From NCBI RefSeq assembly GCF_033949425.1, contig NZ_JAXAVX010000007.1, positions 62,001 to 126,000 on the forward strand: DNA of 64,000 bases, in the 5' to 3' direction. The DNA is from Patulibacter brassicae (GTDB lineage: Bacteria > Actinomycetota > Thermoleophilia > Solirubrobacterales > Solirubrobacteraceae). Below are positions 26,203-36,940 of the stretch, in pieces. Within the stretch, counting starts at the first letter, position 1, and each line of letters begins with the position of its first letter. Below the pieces are notes generated by a model that had not been told where the DNA came from, did no database searches, and worked only from the letters and a program-made list of their open reading frames with translations. A program made the position numbers and the translations under genes.

Positions 26203-26985
26203 TCAGTCGAGCGGATCGGGCAACGCGAACCCCAGCTCCGCGCAGCGCTCCTCGATCCGGCGCACGACCGTCTCGATCACGGCGACGCGCGCCCAGCGCT
26301 TGGAGTCCCCCGGGATGAGGTCCCACGGCGCGTCCTCGGTATCGGTCTCCTCGAGCATCTCCTCGATCGCCGCCTCGTAGGCCCCGCGTTTCTCGCGGTT
26401 GCGCCAGTCCTCGTCGGTGAGCTTCCAGGCCTTCAGCGGGTCGTCGCGCCGCTTGCGGAACCGCTGCAGCTGCTCCTCGTCGCTCACGTGCATCCAGCAC
26501 TTCACGAGGATCGTGCCGTCGTCGTGGAGCATCCGCTCGAACTCGCGGATCTCGCGATACGCCCGTCGCCAGACCGGCTCCGGGGTGAGCTCCTCGACGC
26601 GCTCCACGAGCACGCGGCCGTACCACGTGCGGTCGTAGACGGCCATGCCGCCGCGGCCCGGCAGCGGCAGCCAGAACCGGTGCAGCCAGTGGTGGCGCAG
26701 CTCGTCCGGCGTCGGCGCCGCGTACTGGACCACCCGGTAGTGGCGCGGGTCGAGCTCCATCGTGAGCCGCTTGATCGCGCCGCCCTTGCCCGACGCGTCC
26801 CAGCCCTCGAAGACGACGAGCAGCGGCGGTCCGAGCGGGTGCGTGCCCTCCGCGCCCCGCGCGCCGGTCTGCCCGCCGAGCGTCAGGCGCAGCTGGCTCA
26901 GGCGCAGCTGGGCCGCCGCGAGCCGCTGATCCTGCTCCTTGCGGGAGAGCCGCAGGCTGAGGTCGAGCTCGTCGAGGCGTCCCAT
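26203..26985 (-). CDS. ppk2: Polyphosphate kinase 2 family protein
   Basis: A 260-aa P-loop kinase that transfers phosphate between polyphosphate and nucleotides. Walker A is GWDASGKGG (61-69), the lid/catalytic region is YDRTWYGRVLVERVE with Asp118, and the C-terminal motif is WDLIPGDSKRWARVAV. Length and the short N-terminal helical extension fit single-domain PPK2; whether it prefers NDP or NMP cannot be decided. ATG 26985 has TAGCCT 7 bases upstream, whereas the extension to 27111 crosses the divergent promoter of the DtxR-family gene. Confidence 0.9.
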   Translation of the reverse strand: MGRLDELDLSLRLSRKEQDQRLAAAQLRLSQLRLTLGGQTGARGAEGTHPLGPPLLVVFEGWDASGKGGAIKRLTMELDPRHYRVVQYAAPTPDELRHHWLHRFWLPLPGRGGMAVYDRTWYGRVLVERVEELTPEPVWRRAYREIREFERMLHDDGTILVKCWMHVSDEEQLQRFRKRRDDPLKAWKLTDEDWRNREKRGAYEAAIEEMLEETDTEDAPWDLIPGDSKRWARVAVIETVVRRIEERCAELGFALPDPLD

Positions 26986-26992
26986 CGGCGGG

Positions 26993-26998
26993 AGGCTA
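26993..26998 (-). promoter_or_regulatory. -10 box, leaderless PPK2 mRNA
   Basis: TAGCCT (minus), 7 bases, then ATG 26985. Confidence 0.5.
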
Positions 26999-27085
26999 CG
27001 GGGCGCCCCAGCCCCGTTCCACCGCACCGGGCCGCTCGCGCGCCGGTGGTCCCGCGATCGACCGGTCCGGTGAGGCCGCCCCCGA

Positions 27086-27091
27086 TACGAT
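27086..27091 (+). promoter_or_regulatory. -10 box, leaderless DtxR-family mRNA
   Basis: TACGAT, 6 bases, then ATG 27098. Confidence 0.55.
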
Positions 27092-27097
27092 CGAGCG

Positions 27098-27757
27098 ATG
27101 GCGAAGGTCACCGCGGGCGAGGTCGACTACCTCATGGCCCTGCTGCAGCTCGAGGAGGCCGGCCGGGACATGACGGCGGCGAACGTCGCCCGGGAGCTGT
27201 CGGTGTCCGCCCCGACGGTCCACGAGATGGTCCGCCGGCTCGAGGGCGACGGCCTGATCGAGCGCGACGCCCGCAAGCGGATCGCGTTCACCGCGCGGGG
27301 CGGCGAGATCGCGCGCGAGGCCGCCAGCCGGCACCGGATCGTCGAGCGGTTCCTCACCGACGTGCTCCACATCCCGTGGCACCGGGTCCACAGCGAGGCC
27401 GAGAAGATCGAGCGCACCCTGAGCGACGAGGTCGCCGAGCGGATGCGCGCGGCGATCGGCAACGCGACGACCTGCCCGCACGGGCACCCGATCGAGGCCG
27501 GCGCCCGGGTGCGCTGCGCGACCCGCCTCAACGAGGTCGAGCCCGGCACCCGGGTCACCGTCCTGCGCTTCGAGGACGAGCGCGACGCGACGCTCACCCC
27601 GATCGCCGACGCCGGCCTGCGCCGCGGGATCGCCGCGACCGTCGCGACGAGCGACGAGGACCAGGTCGTCCTGCGCCTGGACGACGGCGGCGACGCCACC
27701 GTCGGCGTCGACCAGGCGGGCACGATCACCGTCTGGTCCACGCCGACGGGAGACTGA
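27098..27757 (+). CDS. DtxR/MntR-family metal-dependent regulator
   Basis: A 219-aa metal-sensing repressor: N-terminal winged helix (MTAANVARELSVSAPTVHEM, about 25-44), dimerisation/metal domain (about 70-145) and a C-terminal SH3-like FeoA domain (VEPGTRVTVLRFEDERDATL, about 147-215). The metal region reads RHRIVERF then VHSEAEKIERTLSD: the position of DtxR Cys102 is Glu, as in MntR, and the usual final His of the ExxH pattern is Arg. It could sense Mn, Fe or another metal, or be impaired in one site. No transporter is adjacent. Followed directly by a tandem repeat. Confidence 0.85.
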   Translation: MAKVTAGEVDYLMALLQLEEAGRDMTAANVARELSVSAPTVHEMVRRLEGDGLIERDARKRIAFTARGGEIAREAASRHRIVERFLTDVLHIPWHRVHSEAEKIERTLSDEVAERMRAAIGNATTCPHGHPIEAGARVRCATRLNEVEPGTRVTVLRFEDERDATLTPIADAGLRRGIAATVATSDEDQVVLRLDDGGDATVGVDQAGTITVWSTPTGD

Positions 27758-28056
27758 GCGCGGGCCCCAGCCCGCGCGTCGGCCGTCACACCCGCGGGCA
27801 CGCGTCGACGCGGCGCGGGCGTCCCGCGAAGACCGCTCCCGCTCCAAGGAGCGCGGGCCCCAGCCCGCGCGTCGGCCGTCACCACCCGCGGGCACGCGTC
27901 GACGCGGCGCGGGCGTCCCGCGAAGACCGCTCCCGCTCCAAGGGGCGCGGGCCCCAGCCCGCGCGTCGGCCGTCACCACCCGCGGGCACGCCTCGGCGCG
28001 GCGCGGACGTCCCGCGAAGACCGCTGCCGCTCCACGGGGCGCGGGTCCCAGCCCGT
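27758..28056. repeat. 93/94-bp tandem repeat, three full copies and a partial
   Basis: Units start at 27758, 27851, 27945 and (partial) 28039, spaced 93, 94 and 94 bp. Each begins with a hairpin GCGCGGGC-CCCA-GCCCGCGC and carries a conserved GGCACGCGTCGACGCGGCGC segment and CCGCGAAGACCGCT. The third copy is more diverged. No coding function; the units sit between the DtxR-family stop and the MerR gene. A diverged single copy is at 29711-29783. Confidence 0.85.
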
Positions 28057-28124
28057 CCGGACGGCACGCACGGTTCGTTGCCGCGGTTGCCTCCGTGGGC
28101 GTCCCAGCGGAGGATCCGGCGGTC

Positions 28125-29027
28125 ATGACCGCGATCCGCACCACCGCTGCGGCGGAGCTGCTCGGCGTCTCCGCCAGCACGCTGCGGTCGTGGGAGCGGC
28201 GCTACGGCTTCCCGACCCCCCAGCGGACGGGGGGCGGGCACCGGCAGTACGACCTCGAGGAGATCGAGGCGCTGCGCGAGTCGCTCGGCCACGCCTCCGA
28301 CGCCGCGACGGCGGTCGCCCTCGCCCGGCGCGACCACGCCTACGACGGCGGTCGGGTCGCGGGCCGCAGCAGCGGCGGGGGGCGGGAGCCGTCGAGCGTC
28401 GACCGCCTGCGCCGCGCGCTGCGGCGCTTCGACGAGGCGCAGGCCGACCACGTCGTCGAGGAGTCGCTGCACCTGCGCTCGCTCGAGCGCTCCGTCGACG
28501 AGGTGCTGCTGCCGGCGATCGAGCGGCTCGACCGGGACCACCCGGGGTCCGCCGAGTACGCGTTCGGCTGGCGCTGGGGGTCGCGCTGGCTCGCGGCCGC
28601 CGCGCGGACCGCCCCGCCGGTGCATCGACCGCCGATCGTGCTGCTGCTCGACGGCACGACCACCGGCAGCCTCGACGCGCTGCGGGTGCAGGCCCTCGAG
28701 CTCGCGCTGCGCCGCTCCGGCGTCCTGCCGATCAACGTCGGCGCCGACCTGCCGGCGACCGAGCTCACCCGCGCGCTCGAGCGGATCACGCCCGACGCGC
28801 TCGTGCTCAGTGGTCGCGCAGTGCCGCTGGACCGGCTCGGCCGGCTCGTCTTCGCGGCGCAGCGAGCGGCCGGCGGCGAGCTGGCCGTGGTCGACTTCCA
28901 CGGCCCGCTGCCGGAGCGCCGCGCCCAGGGCGTCGAGCGCCTGGACCCCGCGCCGCTCGTCGCCCGTTCGCGGCTGCTGCAGCTGCTGGACGGCGAGGAG
29001 CCGTTCCGCGTGCGGCGCGGTCGCTGA
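28125..29027 (+). CDS. MerR-family regulator with cobalamin-binding-like domain
   Basis: A 300-aa regulator. The MerR HTH is at the N terminus (TAAAELLGVSASTLRSWERR, YGFPTPQRTGGGHRQY), a helical middle region follows, and the C-terminal Rossmann-like part (PPIVLLLDGTTTGSLDALRV ... GVLPINVGADLPATELTRAL) matches the B12-binding fold of CarH/LitR photoreceptors. The cobalt-ligand ExH/DxHxxG motif is absent (DGTTTGS in its place), so B12 binding is doubtful. ATG 28125 has GGAGGA at 28109-28114 and is preferred over GTG 28095. Confidence 0.75.
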   Translation: MTAIRTTAAAELLGVSASTLRSWERRYGFPTPQRTGGGHRQYDLEEIEALRESLGHASDAATAVALARRDHAYDGGRVAGRSSGGGREPSSVDRLRRALRRFDEAQADHVVEESLHLRSLERSVDEVLLPAIERLDRDHPGSAEYAFGWRWGSRWLAAAARTAPPVHRPPIVLLLDGTTTGSLDALRVQALELALRRSGVLPINVGADLPATELTRALERITPDALVLSGRAVPLDRLGRLVFAAQRAAGGELAVVDFHGPLPERRAQGVERLDPAPLVARSRLLQLLDGEEPFRVRRGR

Positions 29028-29110
29028 GGCGCCACGCCGCCGGACCGGCCGGGGGTCACCGGGGTCGACGCGGAGACCGGCCGGCGTCGGACGCCGACCG
29101 GCCGCGGGGA

Positions 29111-29572
29111 CTACTGGTTGCGGCGGGACTCCGCCTGCGCCTGCAGGTCGCGGAGGGCCTGCTTGCCGCCGATCGACTGGAACAGCAGGAAGACGCCGTA
29201 CGCGAAGGCGATCAGCGCGAGCACCCCGAGGTAGAAGCCGAAGCCGAAGTGCCCGTCGGAGATCCGCTGGATCACGAAGATGATCGCGAAGAGGACCGTC
29301 GCGGCCCCGAGGCCGGTGCCGATCTGATCGCCCTGCTTCTCGCCGACCGGCGCGACCTTCGCCAGCCGCGCGCCCTCGAAGGCGAGGGTGGCGATGAGGA
29401 ACAGCCAGGCGACGGTGCCGAGCTCGTGCCAGCCGGACGCGCTGGCGCTGAAGCCACCGATCGAGACCTTGTACCAGGGCAGGAACGACGCGATGAGCAG
29501 CACGGCGCCGGCGCCGAGGATGAGCTTGCGGTGTAGGGGCAGGGCGGTGAAGTCCTGCTGGACGGTGGACAA
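29111..29572 (-). CDS. Four-helix membrane protein
   Basis: A 153-aa integral membrane protein of unknown function with four hydrophobic helices: LILGAGAVLLIASFLPWY, TVAWLFLIATLAFEGARL, IGTGLGAATVLFAIIFVI and FYLGVLALIAFAYGVFLLF. The first loop is Gly/Ser-rich (SIGGFSASASG), and the tail is charged. The start is the rare codon TTG at 29572, fixed by AGGAG six bases upstream on the minus strand. It converges with the MerR-family gene and has an 83-base gap to it. Confidence 0.65.
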   Translation of the reverse strand: MSTVQQDFTALPLHRKLILGAGAVLLIASFLPWYKVSIGGFSASASGWHELGTVAWLFLIATLAFEGARLAKVAPVGEKQGDQIGTGLGAATVLFAIIFVIQRISDGHFGFGFYLGVLALIAFAYGVFLLFQSIGGKQALRDLQAQAESRRNQ

Positions 29573-29710
29573 GGGGGCTCCTGTCTCGTTGGGGTTGGGG
29601 GCTGCCGCAGCATCCTCGCTGCGGCGGCGGAACGCAATCGTCGCGCCCGGTCGCGGAGCCGTCCTGGCCGGATGTCATCCCCCGAGCGCGACCTCCGTCA
29701 CGTTCGAGCG

Positions 29711-29783
29711 GGTCGGCCCCGCAGCACGCGCAGGCACGCATCGACGCGGGGCGGGAGCCCCGCGACGACCGCTCCCGCTCCCG
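29711..29783. repeat. Diverged copy of the 94-bp repeat
   Basis: The segment with GGCACGCATCGACGCGGGGC and GACGACCGCTCCCGCTCC matches the unit at 27851-27944 over about 70 bases with scattered changes; it lies 2 kb from the array, between two minus-strand genes. Confidence 0.6.
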
Positions 29784-29792
29784 GGTCGCGGG

Positions 29793-30209
29793 TCAGGCGC
29801 GGGCCATCGTGACCGTCGCGGTGCGGTTGGAGCAGCGCAGGGCCCGGCGGGCGTCGCGGACGCGGCAGGTGAAGGCGCCGCTGCGGAAGGTCCGGGTCGC
29901 CCGCAGCCGCGACCAGCCGTGGTAGCCCTCGTCGACGCAGGTCGACGTCCGCCGGATCGGGCCCGTCCGGCGCAGCACGGTCGTCGGGACGTCGCCGCCT
30001 GCGTCGCAGCGTCCGGGCGAGGTCGCGCGCGAGTAGTCCAGGCACCGCAGCGTGCCGCCCTGGACCCAGCACTCGACGTGCACGCCGCCGCGCAGGTCGA
30101 GCTGGAACCCCGGCGGCGCCTGGTCGCGGGCGGCGGCCGGCGCGGCGACGCCGAGCACGAGCGCGACGGTGGCGGCGAGGGCTCGCGGGGCTGGTCGGCG
30201 ACGGAGCAT
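29793..30209 (-). CDS. Small secreted Cys-containing protein
   Basis: A 138-aa exported protein: signal peptide (ALAATVALVLGVAAPAAA), then about 110 residues with six Cys (VECWVQ, LRCLDY, GRCDAG, STCVDE, FTCRVR, LRCSNR), enough for three disulphides, and Arg-rich strands. Family unknown. ATG 30209 has TATACA 6 bases upstream on the minus strand (leaderless). It is divergent from ileS. Confidence 0.65.
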   Translation of the reverse strand: MLRRRPAPRALAATVALVLGVAAPAAARDQAPPGFQLDLRGGVHVECWVQGGTLRCLDYSRATSPGRCDAGGDVPTTVLRRTGPIRRTSTCVDEGYHGWSRLRATRTFRSGAFTCRVRDARRALRCSNRTATVTMARA

Positions 30210-30215
30210 GGACGC

Positions 30216-30221
30216 TGTATA
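30216..30221 (-). promoter_or_regulatory. -10 box, leaderless secreted-protein mRNA
   Basis: TATACA (minus), 6 bases, then ATG 30209. Confidence 0.5.
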
Positions 30222-30358
30222 GCCGACCCTCGGGACGCCGCCGGCGTGCGTGCCGGTCCGCGACCGGGCGGTGGACCCGCCGCGACACGCGACGGGCGGC
30301 GCTCCACCGGCCCGGGCCGTCCGCCCCGGCCGGCACGGCCCACCGACGCGGCGGTTCC

Positions 30359-30364
30359 TAGAAT
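30359..30364 (+). promoter_or_regulatory. -10 box of ileS
   Basis: TAGAAT, 8 bases, then ATG 30373. There is no room for a T-box leader, though a GGAGGGG stretch precedes the ATG. Confidence 0.5.
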
Positions 30365-30372
30365 CGGAGGGG

Positions 30373-33738
<3,366 letters not shown>

Positions 33739-33749
33739 CGGCCCCGCGC

Positions 33750-33774
33750 CCCGCCGGCGACGCGCGCCGGCGGG
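33750..33774 (+). terminator. ileS terminator hairpin
   Basis: CCCGCCGGCG-ACGCG-CGCCGGCGGG, perfect 10-bp stem, 11 bases past the ileS stop. Confidence 0.7.
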
Positions 33775-33883
33775 ATCGTCGCGCTCCTGTCGCGACGCCG
33801 GCGCGGACCGGCCCCAGATCTGGCACGGGCGCTCGGAGGAGCCTCCCCGGCGCCGATGGACACCGGAGAGGAGCCGACCTACG

Positions 33884-34441
33884 ATGAGCACCGTGACCGC
33901 GTCGCTGCCGATCGCGCGCTTCACCCGCGAGGAGTACCTGCGCCTGCCGGAGTCCTCGCCGGGGTTCCGGTTCGAGCTGCTCGACGGTGAGCTGGTCACG
34001 ATGAACGACCCGCTGCCGCGGCACCAGATGGTGGTGATGGCGCTCGGCGCCGCGCTCTTCGGCTGGGCGCGCGAGGCCGCGGATCGGGGCCAGGTGCTGC
34101 TCTCGATCGACACCGACGTCGGCCGCGACACGATCCTCGGCCCCGACCTCCAGTGGTTCGCCGCCGACCGCGAGCTGCCACCGACGAGCGAGCGGCCGTG
34201 GCCGGTCGGCGACCTCGTCGTCGAGGTCGCGTCACCGTCGACGTCGCGCTACGACGCCCGGACGAAGCTCGCCCGGTACCTCGCCGCCGGGGCCCGCGAG
34301 GTCTGGCTCGTCGCGCCCGACCCGCTCGGCGCGCGCCTCGTGCGCCCCGGCGGCGAGACGGCCCTCGATGCCGACGGCGTCCTGCGCTCGCCGCTGCTGC
34401 CGGGGTTCGCGCTCCCGCTCACCGCGCTGCGCGACCGCTGA
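33884..34441 (+). CDS. Uma2-family (DUF820) PD-(D/E)xK nuclease-like protein
   Basis: A 185-aa protein of the Uma2/DUF820 restriction-endonuclease-like family. Family motifs are FTREEYLRLPESSPGFRFEL, LDGELV, a PDLQWF strand carrying the Asp, and VVEVASPSTSRYDARTKLAR with the Glu and Lys of the active site, then GAREVWLVAPD. DNA cleavage has been inferred for the family but its biological role is unknown. ATG 33884 has GAGAGGAG upstream. It stands alone after ileS, with its own leader. Confidence 0.8.
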   Translation: MSTVTASLPIARFTREEYLRLPESSPGFRFELLDGELVTMNDPLPRHQMVVMALGAALFGWAREAADRGQVLLSIDTDVGRDTILGPDLQWFAADRELPPTSERPWPVGDLVVEVASPSTSRYDARTKLARYLAAGAREVWLVAPDPLGARLVRPGGETALDADGVLRSPLLPGFALPLTALRDR

Positions 34442-34559
34442 CCGCGGGCGTTGGCGAGGGCCCCGGCCACGCCGCTCGGCGCCTTCTCGGCCGGTCGGCC
34501 CCGTGCGGGACGAGGGCGGCGTGCCGTCGACGGGTCGCGGCGGACGGCTCCGTGCCCCA

Positions 34560-34576
34560 GCCCCGTCCGACGGGGC
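34560..34576 (-). terminator. Hairpin at the end of the APH-crotonase operon
   Basis: GCCCCGT-CCG-ACGGGGC, 7-bp stem, immediately after the stop of the minus-strand crotonase gene (34579). Confidence 0.5.
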
Positions 34577-34578
34577 GG

Positions 34579-35484
34579 CTACCGCGGGTCGTCCGCCGGG
34601 GCCTCGACGACGTAGGTCGCGCCCTCGGGGGCGCGCTGGTCGGTCGCCGCGCGCCACTCGTGGACGTAGGCCGGCAGGTCGCCGGAGACGGTCATCGGGA
34701 ACCGCGGCGGGCGACGCTCCACGAACGACGCGACGCCCTCCGCGGCATCGGGCGTGCGGCCGAGGTGGAACAGGCCCAGCGAGTCGAGGCGGTGGGCGTC
34801 GGCCGGCGAGCCGTCGAGCATCGTCCAGAGCATCCGACGCGCGATCGCGTTGGCGACCGGCGCGCTGTGGTCGGTCATCTCGTGCGCGAGCGCCCGGGCG
34901 GCAGGGAGCAGCTCGTCCGGGGCGTGGAGGCTCCGCACGAGGCCGGACTCCAGTGCCTCCTCGGCCTCGAAGACCCGACCGGACAGCACCCACTCGACCG
35001 CCCGCGAGATCCCGACGATCCGTGGCAGGAACCAGGACGAGGCCGCCTCCGGCACGACGCCGCGACGGGTGAAGACGAAGCCGAAGCGCGCGTCGTGGGA
35101 CGCCAGGCGCACGTCCATCGGCAGCGTGCTGGAGACGCCGACGCCGACCGCCGGGCCGTTGATCGCGGCGATCACCGGCTTCGCGCTCTCGAGCAGGCGC
35201 CGCGCGAGCGTTCCCCCGAGGTCGAGGTCGCCGTGCTCGCGGAACGCGTCCTCGTCGCGGTGGAGGATCGCGCCGCCGCCGGAGAGGTCGGCGCCGGCGC
35301 AGAACGCGCGCCCGCGCCCGGTGACGATCACGGCGCGGACCGCGTCGTCGGCGTCGGTCCGGTCCAGCGCCGCCAGCAGCTCGGCGCCCATCCGGTGCGT
35401 GAACGCGTTGAGCTTGTCGGGACGGTCGAGCGTGATCGTCGCGATCCCGTCCGCGACGTCGAGGTCGATCTCTCGGAACTCCAT
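34579..35484 (-). CDS. Enoyl-CoA hydratase/isomerase family protein (crotonase 1)
   Basis: A 301-aa crotonase-fold enzyme acting on acyl-CoA thioesters. CoA oxyanion-hole motifs are GRAFCAGADLSGGG and INGPAVGVGVSS. The two hydratase Glu positions are Ser (VGVSS) and Phe (FGFVF), but Glu is kept in GVVPEAASSWFLPRIVG, as in delta3-delta2-enoyl-CoA isomerases, so isomerase-like chemistry is more likely than hydration. The C terminus is longer than usual by about 40 residues. ATG 35484 has GGAGGA upstream. It follows the kinase gene at 35624 by 139 bases, probably cotranscribed. Confidence 0.85.
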   Translation of the reverse strand: MEFREIDLDVADGIATITLDRPDKLNAFTHRMGAELLAALDRTDADDAVRAVIVTGRGRAFCAGADLSGGGAILHRDEDAFREHGDLDLGGTLARRLLESAKPVIAAINGPAVGVGVSSTLPMDVRLASHDARFGFVFTRRGVVPEAASSWFLPRIVGISRAVEWVLSGRVFEAEEALESGLVRSLHAPDELLPAARALAHEMTDHSAPVANAIARRMLWTMLDGSPADAHRLDSLGLFHLGRTPDAAEGVASFVERRPPRFPMTVSGDLPAYVHEWRAATDQRAPEGATYVVEAPADDPR

Positions 35485-35623
35485 GGTGGTCCTCCGTGCA
35501 TCGCTGAGGCCGCGCGGCGACGGCGTCGACGTCAGGCCCGTCCCGCTCCCGGCCGGAGCCACGCTCGCTCGCGGTGTCCCGGCCGGCGGAGCGGCGAACG
35601 GGCCAACGCCGGCCGCCGGGACC

Positions 35624-36709
35624 TCATGCCCGGTCGACGTCCAGGGCCGAGAGCGCGCCCCGCAGGAGCTCGGGCACGCCCTCCTCGAGCGCCGCGAAGA
35701 ACGGATCCGACGCGCGGCCCTCGATCCAGCGACGGTACGAGCCCTCCATGAAGATCGCGCTCTTCCACAGCGCGAAGGCGACGTACCACTGGACGCGATC
35801 GGTCGAGCGGCCCGAGCGCGCCGCATAGCGGGCGGCGAGCTCCTCGCGCGTGCTGAACCCCGGGGCCGCGGAGGCGGCGTTGAGCTGCAGCAGCACGCCG
35901 TCGGCGTCGCCCGGGATCGCCCAGTTGGCCACGAGCCAGCCGAGGTCGGCGAGCGGGTCGCCGATCGTCGCCATCTCCCAGTCCAGGACCGCCACGAGCC
36001 GCGGCGGGACGCCGGGCGCGAACATGACGTTGCCCAGCCGGAAGTCGCCGTGCACGAGGGTCGCGGCGGGCGAGGTCGGCATCGCGGCCTCCAGCCGTGC
36101 CGCGACCGTCGCGACGTCGGGCAGGTCGCGGGTGGCGTTGTGCTCCCACAGCCCGCGGAAGCGCTTCACCTGCCGCTCGAGGTAGCCGTCGGCGCGGCCG
36201 AACCGCTCCAGGCCGGCGGCGCGCCAGTCCAGCTCGTGGATCTCGACGAGCGCGTCGACGAGCTCCTCGCCGATCCGGCGACGGTCCTCCGGAGCCCCGA
36301 GGTCCTCCGGCAGCTCGTCGGAGAGCACGCGGCCCGGCACGTGCTCCATGAGGTAGAACGGCGCGCCGATCGCCGCCGGATCCTCGTGGGCGAGCACGAC
36401 GCGGGGCACGCGCACCGCCGTGCCGCCGGCGGCGGCCAGGACGCGGTGCTCGCGCAGGACGTCGTGCGCGGACGGCGGCAGCGGGCCGCGGGGTGGGCGA
36501 CGCAGGACCCAGGCGTCGTTGCCGCGGCGGATGAGGAACGTGAAGTTCGAGTGGCCGTCGCCGATCGGCGCGGCGTCGACGGGGCCGTGACCCAGCCCGT
36601 GGGCGTCCAGCACCCGCTCCAGCTCGTCGAGGACGAGCACCGGCTCGACCGGACCGGCGACGTCGGCGCGGCGCCGGACGACGTCGACCACGGCGTCCGG
36701 GGCGGTCAC
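35624..36709 (-). CDS. APH-family kinase, ACAD10/LvaA type (kinase 1)
   Basis: A 361-aa aminoglycoside-phosphotransferase-fold kinase of the group fused to acyl-CoA dehydrogenases in ACAD10/11. The catalytic loop is HGDFRLGN (220-227) and the metal motif DWEMATIGDPLADLG begins at 243; IGDGHSNFTFLI (49-60) is the N-lobe glycine region. By analogy it may phosphorylate the hydroxyl of a hydroxyacyl-CoA; the substrate is unproven. GTG 36709 is chosen for GAGGGG 9 bases upstream; GTG 36775 is possible. It shares a promoter region with crotonase 2 and heads a kinase-crotonase operon. Confidence 0.8.
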   Translation of the reverse strand: MTAPDAVVDVVRRRADVAGPVEPVLVLDELERVLDAHGLGHGPVDAAPIGDGHSNFTFLIRRGNDAWVLRRPPRGPLPPSAHDVLREHRVLAAAGGTAVRVPRVVLAHEDPAAIGAPFYLMEHVPGRVLSDELPEDLGAPEDRRRIGEELVDALVEIHELDWRAAGLERFGRADGYLERQVKRFRGLWEHNATRDLPDVATVAARLEAAMPTSPAATLVHGDFRLGNVMFAPGVPPRLVAVLDWEMATIGDPLADLGWLVANWAIPGDADGVLLQLNAASAAPGFSTREELAARYAARSGRSTDRVQWYVAFALWKSAIFMEGSYRRWIEGRASDPFFAALEEGVPELLRGALSALDVDRA

Positions 36710-36822
36710 CGGCTTGCCCCTCGGTCGACGGCCGACGAGCGGCGGGAGCGGTGAGGTCGCGAGGGAGTCGGGCACATGGTGATCGGGGCTGCCGGCCGAG
36801 GTCCGGCGAGGCGGCGATGCGC

Positions 36823-36934
36823 AGCTTGTCGTACGACGCGACAACGGTCGGCGGGCGTTCGGGCCGTCGTTTGTCGAGTTCTACGAAGGCCGCGCCGGCC
36901 CCTCTCGCGCGTGCCCCGAGCCTCCTGCGAGCGT
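36823..36934. promoter_or_regulatory. Divergent promoters with island dyad (kinase 1 / crotonase 2)
   Basis: Dyad TTGTCG-AGTT-CTACGA at 36871-36886. Rightwards, GAGCGT at 36929-36934 ends 55.5 bp from its centre and is 6 bases before GTG 36941. Leftwards, CAAGCT (minus, 36828-36823) ends 55.5 bp from the centre. Confidence 0.5.
36826..36844. promoter_or_regulatory. Palindrome TTGTCG-N7-CGACAA
   Basis: A 19-bp dyad with an inner GTCGTACGAC palindrome (36828-36837), overlapping the leftward -10 box of the kinase 1 promoter; candidate repressor or auxiliary activator site. Confidence 0.45.
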
Positions 36935-36940
36935 GCGGAC

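Noticed and set aside
27758..28056. CRISPR array
   Set aside because: The 93-94-bp units are contiguous with no unique spacers and no cas genes nearby.
30210..30372. T-box riboswitch before ileS
   Set aside because: The -10 box ends 8 bases before the start codon, leaving no leader.
33833..33848. Extra island dyad before the Uma2-like gene (TCGGAG-GAGC-CTCCCC)
   Set aside because: Both outer bases are lost and the downstream gene is outside the island; probably chance.
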